From Magnetococcales bacterium (GTDB lineage Bacteria; Pseudomonadota; Magnetococcia; Magnetococcales; JADFXB01), in assembly GCA_015233935.1 (NCBI GenBank), contig JADFXB010000027.1, positions 1 to 36,891 on the forward strand: a stretch of DNA of 36,891 bases. The letters are read 5' to 3'. The notes beneath the pieces are model-generated. The model ran no database searches. It saw nothing but the letters and a program-made list of their open reading frames with translations, and was not told where the DNA came from. The translations under genes were made by a program, and so were the position numbers. Below, piece by piece: positions 24,294-32,194 of the stretch (within the stretch, counting starts at the first letter, position 1; every line of letters begins with the position of its first letter).

Positions 24294-26090
24294 ATGACAT
24301 CGTCCAGTCCTTCTTCTCCCTGGTCGCCACCGGCGGGTGTCTCCCTGGCGTGGCTGCTGTTGGGATTGTTTGCACTCTTTTTGTCAGGTTTGTTTGCCAT
24401 AGTGCTGGTGGTATTGCGCACCCCGTTTCTCTCCCAATGGTTGGGCAATGCCTTGCCCTTTCGTTCTGCCCTGGTTTTGCATGTGGACCTGGCGGTGGCG
24501 GTCTGGTTTTTGTCCATGGCAGGCTTTTTCTGGAGTTGGTTGCAGCGGGAGAGTCTCTGGAGCTGGCTGGCCTGGGGGGTGGCGACCAGTGGGGTTTTGA
24601 CCATGCTGGTTTCGCCCCTGGCGGAATCCGGGGTGGCGGTGATCAACAATTATCTGCCGGTGATCCACGCTCCCCTCTTTTTGGGCGGGTTGGCCTTTTT
24701 TGTGGTGGGGGTGGCGGGGAGCGCGGCCCTTGCCTTGTGGCCGGGAAATGACAGAGAGTCCACCCCGTTGGCCTGGCCCCTGCGGGCGGCTGCCCTGGTC
24801 ACCTTTGCGGCCCTCCTGGTGACGGGTAAAACCTGGTTGAACCTTCCCCAACAGTGGAGTGTGGACAGCCATTGGTTTGAAACCCTGTTTTGGGGGGGTG
24901 GCCATCTTTTGCAATTTGTCCACACCTTGCTGTTAATCGCTGCTTGGTGGGTGCTGTTGCGTCCTGGTCGGGAATCCTGGTTCCGTTGGTCCACCCTGTT
25001 GGCGGTGGTGCCGGTGCTGGTGGCGTTGCCCCTTTCCTGGGGATTGGCGGTGGATTCCCCCGACTATCGGGCCTTTTATACCGATCTCATGGCCTATGGC
25101 AGTTGGTTGTGGCTCTTTCCCACGCTCCCTTTGTTGGTGAGGGAGGGGAAGGGGAAGGGGGTGGTGTGGGCATCGGCGGTTCTGTTTGTGTTGGGAATTG
25201 GGGTGGGGGTGGCCATTCGGGCCGATAATTTGGTGGTGACTGCCCATTACCATGGTACGGTGGGAGGCATCACCCTGGCCTTCATGGGGGTGGTACTTCA
25301 CCTATTGCGTCCCCAGCGGACAGATGGCATCAAGGTCTATGGCAGTGGCTTGTTGTTGTTGATTCTGGGGCTATTGTGGGCAGGTTTGGGGGGTGCTCCC
25401 CGCAAGTCCATTTTCAGCCATTTGCCGGAAAGCACCTGGGATACCCTGTTGCCTTTGCTCCTGGTGGGGGTAGGGGGCTTGACTGCCCTGGTGGGATTGT
25501 TTCTCTTTTTGTTGCCCTCCCTGGCGGCCTTGCTGGAGCGATTGAATTTGGGCCAGCGCGCCCCTATGTGGCAGGGTGGACTGGCCATAGTATTGGTGGG
25601 CGTGGTGTTGCAATGGTTTCCTGCCCATCCGGTGGCCAGTCTGCCGACGCCCACGGTGGCCCAGCCCCAGCCGCAAGAGGATCCAGAATTACGTTTGCGC
25701 TTTCAGCAGGGTGCCATGATGCTGCATGCGGGTGAATATGAACATGCGGTGGTGGCCTTTCATGAGGTCTTGAGCAAAAATCCCCGCCTGCCAGAAGCCC
25801 ATTTAAACATGGGGTACGCCATGCTGGGTTTGCAACGGTATGAAGCAGCCAGGGATTTCTTTTTGGGGGCGGTGGATTTGCGTCCGGCCCAGGCCAACGC
25901 CTATTTTGGCCTTGCCGAAGCCTATGAAGCCTTGGAAGATCTACCGGCTGCTCTGGGAGCCATGCGTACCTTCATCCACATGACCCATAACAAGGATCCC
26001 TTCCTGGTACGGGCGCGGGCGGCGGTTTGGGAGTGGGAAAAAAGTTTGAAAGAACCCAAGGGGCCGGTCAAATTACCAGACAAACATTAA
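24294..26090 (+). CDS. Divergent heme-copper-oxidase-like membrane protein fused to TPRs
   Basis: This is a 598-residue protein with about 12 hydrophobic helices (18-440) and a C-terminal TPR domain (465-565). Several helices resemble heme-copper oxidase subunit I: VLHVDLAVAVWF (H63, helix II heme ligand position), WGGGHLLQFVHT (H204, helix VI position) and AHYHGTVGGITLAF (H318 and H320, helix X heme ligand pair). The helix VII HH pair that completes CuB in true oxidases was not found, so oxygen reduction is doubtful; heme binding or electron transfer is more likely. The TPR tail, separated by a Pro/Gln linker (450-465), faces the side of the last helix. The start has only a weak AAGG upstream. 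Family assignment is by motif only; no standard name applies. Confidence 0.6.
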   Translation: MTSSSPSSPWSPPAGVSLAWLLLGLFALFLSGLFAIVLVVLRTPFLSQWLGNALPFRSALVLHVDLAVAVWFLSMAGFFWSWLQRESLWSWLAWGVATSGVLTMLVSPLAESGVAVINNYLPVIHAPLFLGGLAFFVVGVAGSAALALWPGNDRESTPLAWPLRAAALVTFAALLVTGKTWLNLPQQWSVDSHWFETLFWGGGHLLQFVHTLLLIAAWWVLLRPGRESWFRWSTLLAVVPVLVALPLSWGLAVDSPDYRAFYTDLMAYGSWLWLFPTLPLLVREGKGKGVVWASAVLFVLGIGVGVAIRADNLVVTAHYHGTVGGITLAFMGVVLHLLRPQRTDGIKVYGSGLLLLILGLLWAGLGGAPRKSIFSHLPESTWDTLLPLLLVGVGGLTALVGLFLFLLPSLAALLERLNLGQRAPMWQGGLAIVLVGVVLQWFPAHPVASLPTPTVAQPQPQEDPELRLRFQQGAMMLHAGEYEHAVVAFHEVLSKNPRLPEAHLNMGYAMLGLQRYEAARDFFLGAVDLRPAQANAYFGLAEAYEALEDLPAALGAMRTFIHMTHNKDPFLVRARAAVWEWEKSLKEPKGPVKLPDKH

Positions 26091-26096
26091 TGTTTG
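26081..26096. repeat. Perfect 16-bp palindrome between convergent genes
   Basis: CAAACATT followed by AATGTTTG overlaps the TAA stop of the membrane-TPR gene. It lies between two convergent transcription units. No T-run follows, so it may be a weak terminator stem or a protein-binding site. Confidence 0.45.
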
Positions 26097-26139
26097 CAGG
26101 AATGGAGAATGTGTGCACTGGGGGAAAAGAGGTGGCTGG

Positions 26140-26811
26140 TCAAGCGCACCCTTCGTCATCTTCTTCCGGGACTGCGCCGGTGAAGACATCCTGGAAGACC
26201 TCCTTGGCCAGGATGAAGCCGAACATGCCCCGGTCGCGAATGATGGTGAGACCGATCCCCTCTTCGGTGATGCGGGTGACTTCATAGGAAAAGCTGTGGG
26301 CCTGCGGGCCGGAATGCAGCTCAAAAAAACCACTCTCTCCCAGCAATTGCCATTTGGGTTCGTAGGAGCACTCCACCAGCAGGCCGTTGAGGCTCACATC
26401 CTTGGTGGTGCCTTCGATGATGAGACCGTTATAAAATTGCAGGGTGATGGGCCGGTTGTAGTAGCGGCGGGAGTACTCCCGGCGGTCGGCCCCGGAGGGT
26501 TGATTGTTTTGGGCGGGTTTAATGGCCCGCCGTTCCAACTCGGCAAACACTTGTTGGGGAGAAATATTTTGGTGGGCCAGCATCACCAGGGTATGGAACC
26601 ACAGATCGGCGGTTTCCTGGATAACTTGCTGTTGATCCTGATTTTTGGCGGCCAACACCACTTCGATGGCCTCTTCTCCCACTTTTTGCAAGATGCGGTC
26701 CAGTCCTTCCTTGTAGAGTAAGGCCACATAGGAAGAGGCAGGATCCGCTTTCTTGCGTTCCAGCAAGAGGGAGTAAAGGCGAAGGAAGATGGTATCCGCC
26801 GGGGTAGTCAT
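26140..26811 (-). CDS. hisE: Phosphoribosyl-ATP pyrophosphatase HisE fused to a PilZ c-di-GMP-binding domain
   Basis: Residues 1-96 are a normal HisE (step 2 of histidine synthesis, PR-ATP to PR-AMP plus PPi), with SSYVALLYKEGLDRILQKV, EEAIEVVLAA, ETADLWFHTLVML and a closing VFAELERRA. Instead of ending there the frame continues into a PilZ domain (about 108-205). It carries RREYSRR (R111 and R115 of the RxxxR motif) and DVSLNG (D138, S140, G143 of the D/NxSxxG motif), so c-di-GMP binding is expected. The start ATG 26811 overlaps the hisI stop by one base (TGATG), so translation is coupled. An acidic tail (DDEGCA) ends the protein. HisE of usual length is about 90-110 residues, so the doubling is real in this reading. 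Regulation of HisE by c-di-GMP is inferred, not shown. Confidence 0.88.
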   Translation of the reverse strand: MTTPADTIFLRLYSLLLERKKADPASSYVALLYKEGLDRILQKVGEEAIEVVLAAKNQDQQQVIQETADLWFHTLVMLAHQNISPQQVFAELERRAIKPAQNNQPSGADRREYSRRYYNRPITLQFYNGLIIEGTTKDVSLNGLLVECSYEPKWQLLGESGFFELHSGPQAHSFSYEVTRITEEGIGLTIIRDRGMFGFILAKEVFQDVFTGAVPEEDDEGCA

Positions 26812-27215
26812 CAGCTTTTGCCACTCCCAGGGCCATAAACCTGTTCTGGATCCACCAGGGGATCGGCAATGGTTTGCCACTGGTTTTCTTCTACCTGCAA
26901 ATAGAAGCAGGAGAGCCGCCCGGTATGGCAGGCCACCCCCACTTGTTCCACCTGCAACAGGAGGGTGTCCTTGTCGCAATCGGTGCGAATGGAGATGACT
27001 TTTTGAATGTGGCCGGAGCTTTCCCCTTTGCGCCAGAATTGTTTGCGGCTGCGTGACCAATAACAGGCCACCCCGCTTTTCAGGGTTTCCTGCAGGGAGT
27101 CCCGATTCATCCATGCCATCATCAACACCTGGCCGCTGTCGTGTTGCTGGGAGATGGCGGGAATCAGGCCATCGGCATTGAATTTTAACTGTTCGATCAA
27201 ATCCGTCGGGTTCAT
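26811..27215 (-). CDS. hisI: Phosphoribosyl-AMP cyclohydrolase HisI
   Basis: This 134-residue enzyme catalyses step 3 of histidine synthesis. It has the family core VLMMAWMNRDSLQETLKSG, ACYWSRSRKQFWRKGESSGH, and the metal motif DCDKD (D79, D81, D83) with zinc cysteines C96 and C103 and C80. Length is normal for a monofunctional HisI; in E. coli HisI and HisE are fused, but here HisE is separate. Its ATG at 27215 overlaps the TOPRIM-like gene stop upstream by four bases (ATGA), so the inserted genes and his genes are translationally coupled. Confidence 0.96.
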   Translation of the reverse strand: MNPTDLIEQLKFNADGLIPAISQQHDSGQVLMMAWMNRDSLQETLKSGVACYWSRSRKQFWRKGESSGHIQKVISIRTDCDKDTLLLQVEQVGVACHTGRLSCFYLQVEENQWQTIADPLVDPEQVYGPGSGKS

Positions 27216-27862
27216 GGCGCGAAAAGTTTCCGTAAGAACGTTCTGAGTGGGTCGAGGTTGGGGTGGTTTACGTCAATATAGCCCTTATCCATGGCCTGGC
27301 CGATGCTGCGGGTATCCTCTTCCATGGCAGCCAGCAGGGTGCGAAGCTTAAATTTCATCCTGTTCTTTGGCAGTTTTATCTGTTCTTCCCCTGCCAGACT
27401 CTCCAGACATTGCCAATATGGAGCGATACAGTCAAGTGGATGTGTATTGGATATGCAGTCCAGGAGTAATTCTTCCAGTGCTCCTTGATTCCCGGCTCCT
27501 GGCATCAGGTAAATTCCTATTCGTTTCCCATCATTCTCGGCGATTTCCCCAACAGCAGTCGGGGCAGGCAGCCCACGATTGGCCAAATTTTGGCAAATAC
27601 TGTCGAAGGCTGCTTTTTCCTCTTTATCACTATCCAGAATAATGGCCATATGGGTGACAATATTAAATTCTGATCTTAGAACAAGGCTAGCCAGTTCTTT
27701 TTTAAAATTAGTTTTTCCATCAATGGAAGTTATTTGAACTTCTAATTGAAGTGTTTTAGTTAACCTATTAAAAAATACGCTCTCGTCGTTACCTTCTACT
27801 ATGATAATATGGGGCTTTTCAATTTTATTATGATGTATATTAACTTCTTTGGGAGATTCCAT
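27212..27862 (-). CDS. DUF3226-type TOPRIM protein, copy 1 (putative nuclease of ATPase/TOPRIM pair)
   Basis: This 216-residue protein has TOPRIM signatures: IIIVEGNDE (E23) and AIILDSDKEEKAAF (D77 and D79), then the DUF3226 motif RIGIYLMPGAGNQGALEELLL and a C-terminal KGYIDVNHPNLDPLRTFL. TOPRIM proteins paired with OLD-like ATPases act as nucleases in anti-phage systems such as OLD, Gabija and PARIS; DUF3226 has not been placed in them as far as I can say. ATG 27862 overlaps the ATPase stop (TAATG). The alternative is a TTG at 27877. It is paralogous to the gene at 28917-29549. A role as effector is inferred from context. Confidence 0.78.
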   Translation of the reverse strand: MESPKEVNIHHNKIEKPHIIIVEGNDESVFFNRLTKTLQLEVQITSIDGKTNFKKELASLVLRSEFNIVTHMAIILDSDKEEKAAFDSICQNLANRGLPAPTAVGEIAENDGKRIGIYLMPGAGNQGALEELLLDCISNTHPLDCIAPYWQCLESLAGEEQIKLPKNRMKFKLRTLLAAMEEDTRSIGQAMDKGYIDVNHPNLDPLRTFLRKLFAP

Positions 27863-28920
27863 TACCTGATCTCCCAATCATGCTTAAGTGCAACTTCTAA
27901 TGCTTCGTAGTTAAACACAGCAGGTTTGATTGTGCCATTGCTGTTGCGGTCCAGTCTGACGAAGGTTAAATCATCTGGGTGTTCAGAACATCCTTGATAC
28001 GCTGCCTGGATGCATTCATAACTGTGGGTTGAGGCGATAACCTGGCAGTTCATTTCTCTGGCGGCAGCGGAAATGCCTTGCCAGAGCTGCACCAGTACCG
28101 AATGGTGCAGACCATTTTCAATTTCATCAATAAGCAACACCCCACCTTCCAGATGGATCATGTGGAGTATGATGGCCATAAATCTTTGCAGTCCTTCCCC
28201 GTATGAGCTAATGGGAAAGGAATTTTCTGTCGTAATAACGTAAAAATAGGATGTACCGTCAAAGCTGGTAATGGATAATTCTGCAAATGTTGGATCAAGT
28301 ATTTTTCCGAGTTCTGATATTTTGCGTTTTATTGCTAACATTTTAGAGTGTGGTTTATGGTAGATTTTGGAATAAAGATTGACGAATTCGCTGATCTTTG
28401 TGTTTACTGTTGTCAGCAAGATGGCATTGCGAAAGAATCCATCCTTGTAAGGATTAACCATAACTGGCCCAATCCGACATTCATCACTAGATGAGCAGTC
28501 GGCAACTTCTTGTTTTGTTTGAGGGCAATTATAGATGCGCTGTTCTTCTTTTTGACCATATCTTTTAATATGTTGTGAGGAAACGGAAGTTGAAAATATT
28601 GAACTTACTATCCTGGAATCCCTGGAAAATTCTAACGTTGTATAGTAGGCATTATTGTTTGTTGAGATTTTTATAGTATTGTCATGTGCGTAGTTGTAGA
28701 ATAATGTAGATAAAGGGGCGGGGTGATTTAAAATATCTAGATTTCGAAGTGACTGTTTGAGCAGGTTTTTATTTTCTGGATCAATTGCGATGGCCATTGC
28801 CTCCAATAAACTGCTTTTCCCACAATTGTTCTTTCCACCAATCAAGACAAGACGAGACAGGCCGGAGAGTTCCAGCTTGGTCAGGTTTTTAAAATTTTCC
28901 ACCGAGATGGATTCAATCAT
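27862..28920 (-). CDS. OLD/AAA15-like ATPase, copy 1
   Basis: This 352-residue ABC-type ATPase has Walker A GGKNNCGKSSLLE (28-40), a signature-like GEGLQR (241-246), Walker B VLLIDEIENG (D265, E266) and a His-loop STHSYE (H299). It matches the N- and C-terminal thirds of the copy-2 ATPase at 29549-30580 closely, but the middle third (about 75-235) is unrelated in composition, AT-rich, and has its own Cys-rich stretch (CPQTKQEVADCSSSDECR). Such ATPases sense phage proteins or ends and control the partner nuclease. The start ATG overlaps the upstream TOPRIM stop by four bases (ATGA). Confidence 0.82.
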   Translation of the reverse strand: MIESISVENFKNLTKLELSGLSRLVLIGGKNNCGKSSLLEAMAIAIDPENKNLLKQSLRNLDILNHPAPLSTLFYNYAHDNTIKISTNNNAYYTTLEFSRDSRIVSSIFSTSVSSQHIKRYGQKEEQRIYNCPQTKQEVADCSSSDECRIGPVMVNPYKDGFFRNAILLTTVNTKISEFVNLYSKIYHKPHSKMLAIKRKISELGKILDPTFAELSITSFDGTSYFYVITTENSFPISSYGEGLQRFMAIILHMIHLEGGVLLIDEIENGLHHSVLVQLWQGISAAAREMNCQVIASTHSYECIQAAYQGCSEHPDDLTFVRLDRNSNGTIKPAVFNYEALEVALKHDWEIR

Positions 28921-29549
28921 GGTGAAAAAACCTCATGTAAAAATTGCTTGAGGGGCGAAAGGGTTGGGTGGTCCAAATTCCAATACCCCTTCTGACTGGC
29001 AATCCCCACCGAAGGAACATCCTCCTGCATGGCTGCCAGATAAGCCTTGGCCTTGGATTTTGCCTTGTTATGGGGTTGCAGTTCAACCGGTAATCTGGTC
29101 ACACACCCCATGAATATTTCAACACATTCCCGCGCTTCTGGAATGGCGGCTGCTTCCAGAACCAAATTCTCCAACATTCCTGACTGCCGATCCCCTGGCA
29201 ATATATAAATACCTGTTCTTAATCCAGAAGCATCTTGAATACCACCTGCCTGGGCAGGGGTGGGTTGACCATACTTACGTAACAGGTGGGCCACACTCTT
29301 AAAAGCGTTGTCTGGATCCTGGTCAGCATCTCTCAGGATGGCATAGGCGCGCACCTGATGAAAATGTTTGGAATTGAGAATCAAAGGAAAACGGCGATGA
29401 AAGTGATCCTTGCCTGCCAACTGAATCACTTGTACATCCAGCATGGCCATATGGGATAATAAACAGGCAAAAAAATTAACCTCGTCCATCCCTTCCACCA
29501 ACAATAACTTGCCCATACGAATGTCTGGGCGGAATTCCTGATTTTCCAT
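28917..29549 (-). CDS. DUF3226-type TOPRIM protein, copy 2
   Basis: This 210-residue protein parallels copy 1: LLLVEGMDEVNFF (E19), AILRDADQDPDNAF (D74 and D76) and the DUF3226 motif RTGIYILPGDRQSGMLENLV, with the shared C-terminus KGYWNLDHPTLSPLKQFL. The acidic metal-binding residues are intact. ATG 29549 overlaps the ATPase copy-2 stop by one base (TGATG), and its own stop overlaps the next ATPase start by four bases. This is the same overlap layout as in pair 1, consistent with a tandem duplication. Confidence 0.78.
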   Translation of the reverse strand: MENQEFRPDIRMGKLLLVEGMDEVNFFACLLSHMAMLDVQVIQLAGKDHFHRRFPLILNSKHFHQVRAYAILRDADQDPDNAFKSVAHLLRKYGQPTPAQAGGIQDASGLRTGIYILPGDRQSGMLENLVLEAAAIPEARECVEIFMGCVTRLPVELQPHNKAKSKAKAYLAAMQEDVPSVGIASQKGYWNLDHPTLSPLKQFLHEVFSP

Positions 29550-30580
29550 CAGCGAATCTCCCAGCGGGTTTCCATGGCGGATTCCAAAAGGTCAAAGGGA
29601 TAAATTTTAGGGTTGAGATTTCCCTGGTTATCCCGATCCAGACGGATATAGGTTAAATCTTCCCCAATCTCTTTGCAGCCCTGGCATGCCGCTGCCAGAC
29701 ATTCATAACTGTGGGTGGATGCCAGAACTTGACATTGCATGGCTGCCGCAACCCTGCTTATGGCCTGCCAAAACTGCACCAGGCTGGAATGGTGCAAGCC
29801 GTGGTCGATCTCATCCACCAACAAGATACCACCCTCCAGATTGACCAGGTGCAATAATATGATAAATAACCTCTTGATCCCATCCCCCTGTAACATGGCA
29901 GGAAACATTAGTCCGCTGGTGGTGGAGAGATAAGGCATGGAAGTGGAACCAGGGGAAAGCAATTGCATACCCGTGATGGCAGAATCCACACGACTCAACA
30001 AGTCCAGAATCATCTCCAGCCTTTCAGGATGTTGCATGGTCGCCGCTGAAAACAACTCATTCATTCGGGAAAGCTGCAAGGGGGTGTTGCCGGTGATATA
30101 GGCTATGTTTGGCTGGCTGTTCAATGTGGTGTGGATTAATAATTTTTCCATGGCAAAAGCCAGGAAAATATCCTCTTGGCTCTCCCCCATGCGGGATTGC
30201 AGAAACAAACTGTTGGTCCCATTAAGGACAGCCTCTCTGGGCAGGTAAGGATTCTGGTTCACGCGCTGGAGATCGGCACGGGTGGGTTTGCTGGCCAGCA
30301 GGTGAATATCTATGGGAGAAAGGGTTATCCGAATGGGTTGCTTGTTCTGAAAATTGGCAAACAGATTCAACCAGGGTTGGGAAAAGTGCCCCAAAGACAG
30401 ACCGCGAAACAGAGCGGTGACAACGACCTCATTGGCAGGATCCAAGGCAAGAGCCACCGCTTCCAATAAACTGCTCTTGCCACAGTTATTTTCTCCACCA
30501 ATCAGTGTCAACCGGGTAAGACCGGAAATTTCCAGCTTGCCCAGGTTTTTATAATTTTCCACCGCGATGGATTCAATCAT
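29549..30580 (-). CDS. OLD/AAA15-like ATPase, copy 2 (first gene of the insert in the his operon)
   Basis: This 343-residue ATPase has Walker A GGENNCGKSSLLE (28-40), signature-like GDGIKR (232-237), Walker B ILLVDEIDHG (D256, E257) and STHSYE (H290). It begins with MIESIAVENYKNLGKLEISG, nearly the same as copy 1 (MIESISVENFKNLTKLELSG). The middle region (about 80-225) differs strongly between the copies while the ends are conserved, as for a recognition module. GAGGAG lies 4 nt upstream of ATG 30580. It follows hisF after 75 nt and is the first gene of the insert; the downstream three genes are coupled to it by overlaps. Confidence 0.82.
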   Translation of the reverse strand: MIESIAVENYKNLGKLEISGLTRLTLIGGENNCGKSSLLEAVALALDPANEVVVTALFRGLSLGHFSQPWLNLFANFQNKQPIRITLSPIDIHLLASKPTRADLQRVNQNPYLPREAVLNGTNSLFLQSRMGESQEDIFLAFAMEKLLIHTTLNSQPNIAYITGNTPLQLSRMNELFSAATMQHPERLEMILDLLSRVDSAITGMQLLSPGSTSMPYLSTTSGLMFPAMLQGDGIKRLFIILLHLVNLEGGILLVDEIDHGLHHSSLVQFWQAISRVAAAMQCQVLASTHSYECLAAACQGCKEIGEDLTYIRLDRDNQGNLNPKIYPFDLLESAMETRWEIR

Positions 30581-30608
30581 GATGCTCCTCGCATTGAGCA
30601 GGGATACT

Positions 30609-30646
30609 GGTTGAGATTTTTCGGCAATTGGCCAAAAAACTCAACC
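30609..30646. repeat. Long imperfect inverted repeat in the hisF/ATPase gap
   Basis: Arms GGTTGAG and CTCAACC on the ends, followed inward by T5/A5 and a GGC/GCC pair, form a stem with about 15 paired bases and small mismatches. It sits in the only gap (75 nt) inside the his operon around the insert. On the minus strand it is not followed by a T-run, so it is more likely an RNA-processing or attenuation element than a full terminator. Confidence 0.5.
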
Positions 30647-30655
30647 ATTTTCACC

Positions 30656-31432
30656 TTACAGGCGCACCTCAACGCCATTTTCCCGCAGATAACCCTTCAC
30701 CTCCGGGATGGTGTGCTCACGAAAGTGGAAGATGGAGGCGGCCAGGACTGCATCGGCTCCTCCCTCTCGCAAACCATCCAGCATATGGCGCATTTCACCC
30801 ACCCCACCGGAGGCGATCACCGGGATGGAGACCGCATCCGCCAGGGTGCGGGTGAGGGGAATGTCATAACCTATGCGGGTGCCATCCCGATCCATGGAGG
30901 TGAGGAGAATTTCTCCCGCCCCATAATCGGCCATGCGCACCGCCCATTGGATGGCATCGATACCCGTGGGCTTGCGTCCGCCGTGGGTGAATATTTCCCA
31001 TCGAATGGGGGCACCGTGGCCATCCCGCTCCACACACTTGGCATCAATGGCCACCACGATACATTGGGAGCCAAAACGGTTGGCCGCCTCCTGGACAAAT
31101 TCCGGGTTGAACACCGCCGCTGTATTGATGGAAACCTTGTCCGCCCCCGCATGCAACAGGCGTCGAATATCCTCGTTGGTGCGGATGCCTCCCCCCACCG
31201 TGAGGGGAATAAAAACCTGCTCAGCCGTGCGGGCCACCACATCCAGGATGGTATCCCGTCCTTCATGGGAGGCGGTGATGTCCAGAAAGGTGAGTTCGTC
31301 CGCCCCCTCCTGATCATAACGGCTGGCCGCCTCCACCGGATCCCCCGCATCCCGCAATCCCTCAAACTGGACTCCCTTCACCACCCGACCATCCCGCACA
31401 TCCAGGCAGGGAATAATCCGCTTGGCTAACAT
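30656..31432 (-). CDS. hisF: Imidazole glycerol phosphate synthase subunit HisF
   Basis: This 258-residue cyclase subunit uses ammonia from HisH to form imidazole-glycerol phosphate and AICAR. Family features are complete: [56 protein letters not shown], and [10 protein letters not shown] (catalytic Asp residues D11 and that in MDRDG). TIM-barrel phosphate loop VIASGGVG is present. It overlaps hisA by seven bases. The gene ends 75 nt before the ATPase insert; in a canonical operon hisI or hisE would follow directly. Confidence 0.98.
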   Translation of the reverse strand: MLAKRIIPCLDVRDGRVVKGVQFEGLRDAGDPVEAASRYDQEGADELTFLDITASHEGRDTILDVVARTAEQVFIPLTVGGGIRTNEDIRRLLHAGADKVSINTAAVFNPEFVQEAANRFGSQCIVVAIDAKCVERDGHGAPIRWEIFTHGGRKPTGIDAIQWAVRMADYGAGEILLTSMDRDGTRIGYDIPLTRTLADAVSIPVIASGGVGEMRHMLDGLREGGADAVLAASIFHFREHTIPEVKGYLRENGVEVRL

Positions 31433-32181
31433 GCTTCCCCTCCCTGACGGCTCAAGGTGACCGCTTGGGCAAAGTCCAGGCGACCATCATAGATGGCCTT
31501 GCCGGTGATCACCCCCTGAATGCGCCCACCGTTGGCAAAGGGACCGCAATTGGCCAGTAAATTTTCAATATCCCCCATGTGGGAGACGCCACCGGAGGCA
31601 ATCACCGGGGTGGTAATGGCCTCAGCCAGGGCGCGGGTGGCCCCAATGTTGGGACCGCTCAAGGCACCATCGCGGCTGATATCGGTGAAGATGATCTCCG
31701 CCACCCCCACATCCTCAAAGCGTTTGGCCAAGTCCAGGGCGAGAATATCCGTCACCTCCGCCCAGCCCTGCACCGCCACCTTGCCATCCCGGGCGTCGAT
31801 GCCCACCGAAACACGACCAGGAAAGTTTTTACAGGCTTCCACCACCAACTCCGGGTTGCGACAGGCGACGGTTCCCAAAATAACGGTGGTGATGCCCAAG
31901 GTCAGCCAACGTTCCACATCAGCCAGGGTGCGAATACCACCCCCCAGTTGGCTGGGGATGGTCAAGACCGCCAGAATGGCCTGAATGGCCTCCTGATTGA
32001 CCGAATGACCAGCAAAGGCCCCGTTCAAATCCACCACATGCAACCGTTCCGCTCCCAGGGATTGCCACTGGCGGGCAGTGGCCGCCGGATCGTTGGAATA
32101 GACCGTGTTCTGGTTCATGTCCCCCTGAAAAAGGCGCACACACTGGCCATCCTTGAGATCGATGGCAGGGATGATGATCAT
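31426..32181 (-). CDS. hisA: ProFAR isomerase HisA
   Basis: This 251-residue TIM-barrel enzyme isomerises ProFAR to PRFAR. It shows [17 protein letters not shown] (catalytic Asp of AIDLKDG), [47 protein letters not shown] and [13 protein letters not shown]. Length is normal. It starts 13 nt after the hisH stop and its 3' end overlaps hisF. Confidence 0.98.
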   Translation of the reverse strand: MIIIPAIDLKDGQCVRLFQGDMNQNTVYSNDPAATARQWQSLGAERLHVVDLNGAFAGHSVNQEAIQAILAVLTIPSQLGGGIRTLADVERWLTLGITTVILGTVACRNPELVVEACKNFPGRVSVGIDARDGKVAVQGWAEVTDILALDLAKRFEDVGVAEIIFTDISRDGALSGPNIGATRALAEAITTPVIASGGVSHMGDIENLLANCGPFANGGRIQGVITGKAIYDGRLDFAQAVTLSRQGGEAC

Positions 32182-32194
32182 GAGTTCATTCTCC

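Noticed and set aside
26081-26096. Intrinsic terminator for the convergent genes
   Set aside because: Perfect palindrome but no loop or T-run; kept only as a repeat.
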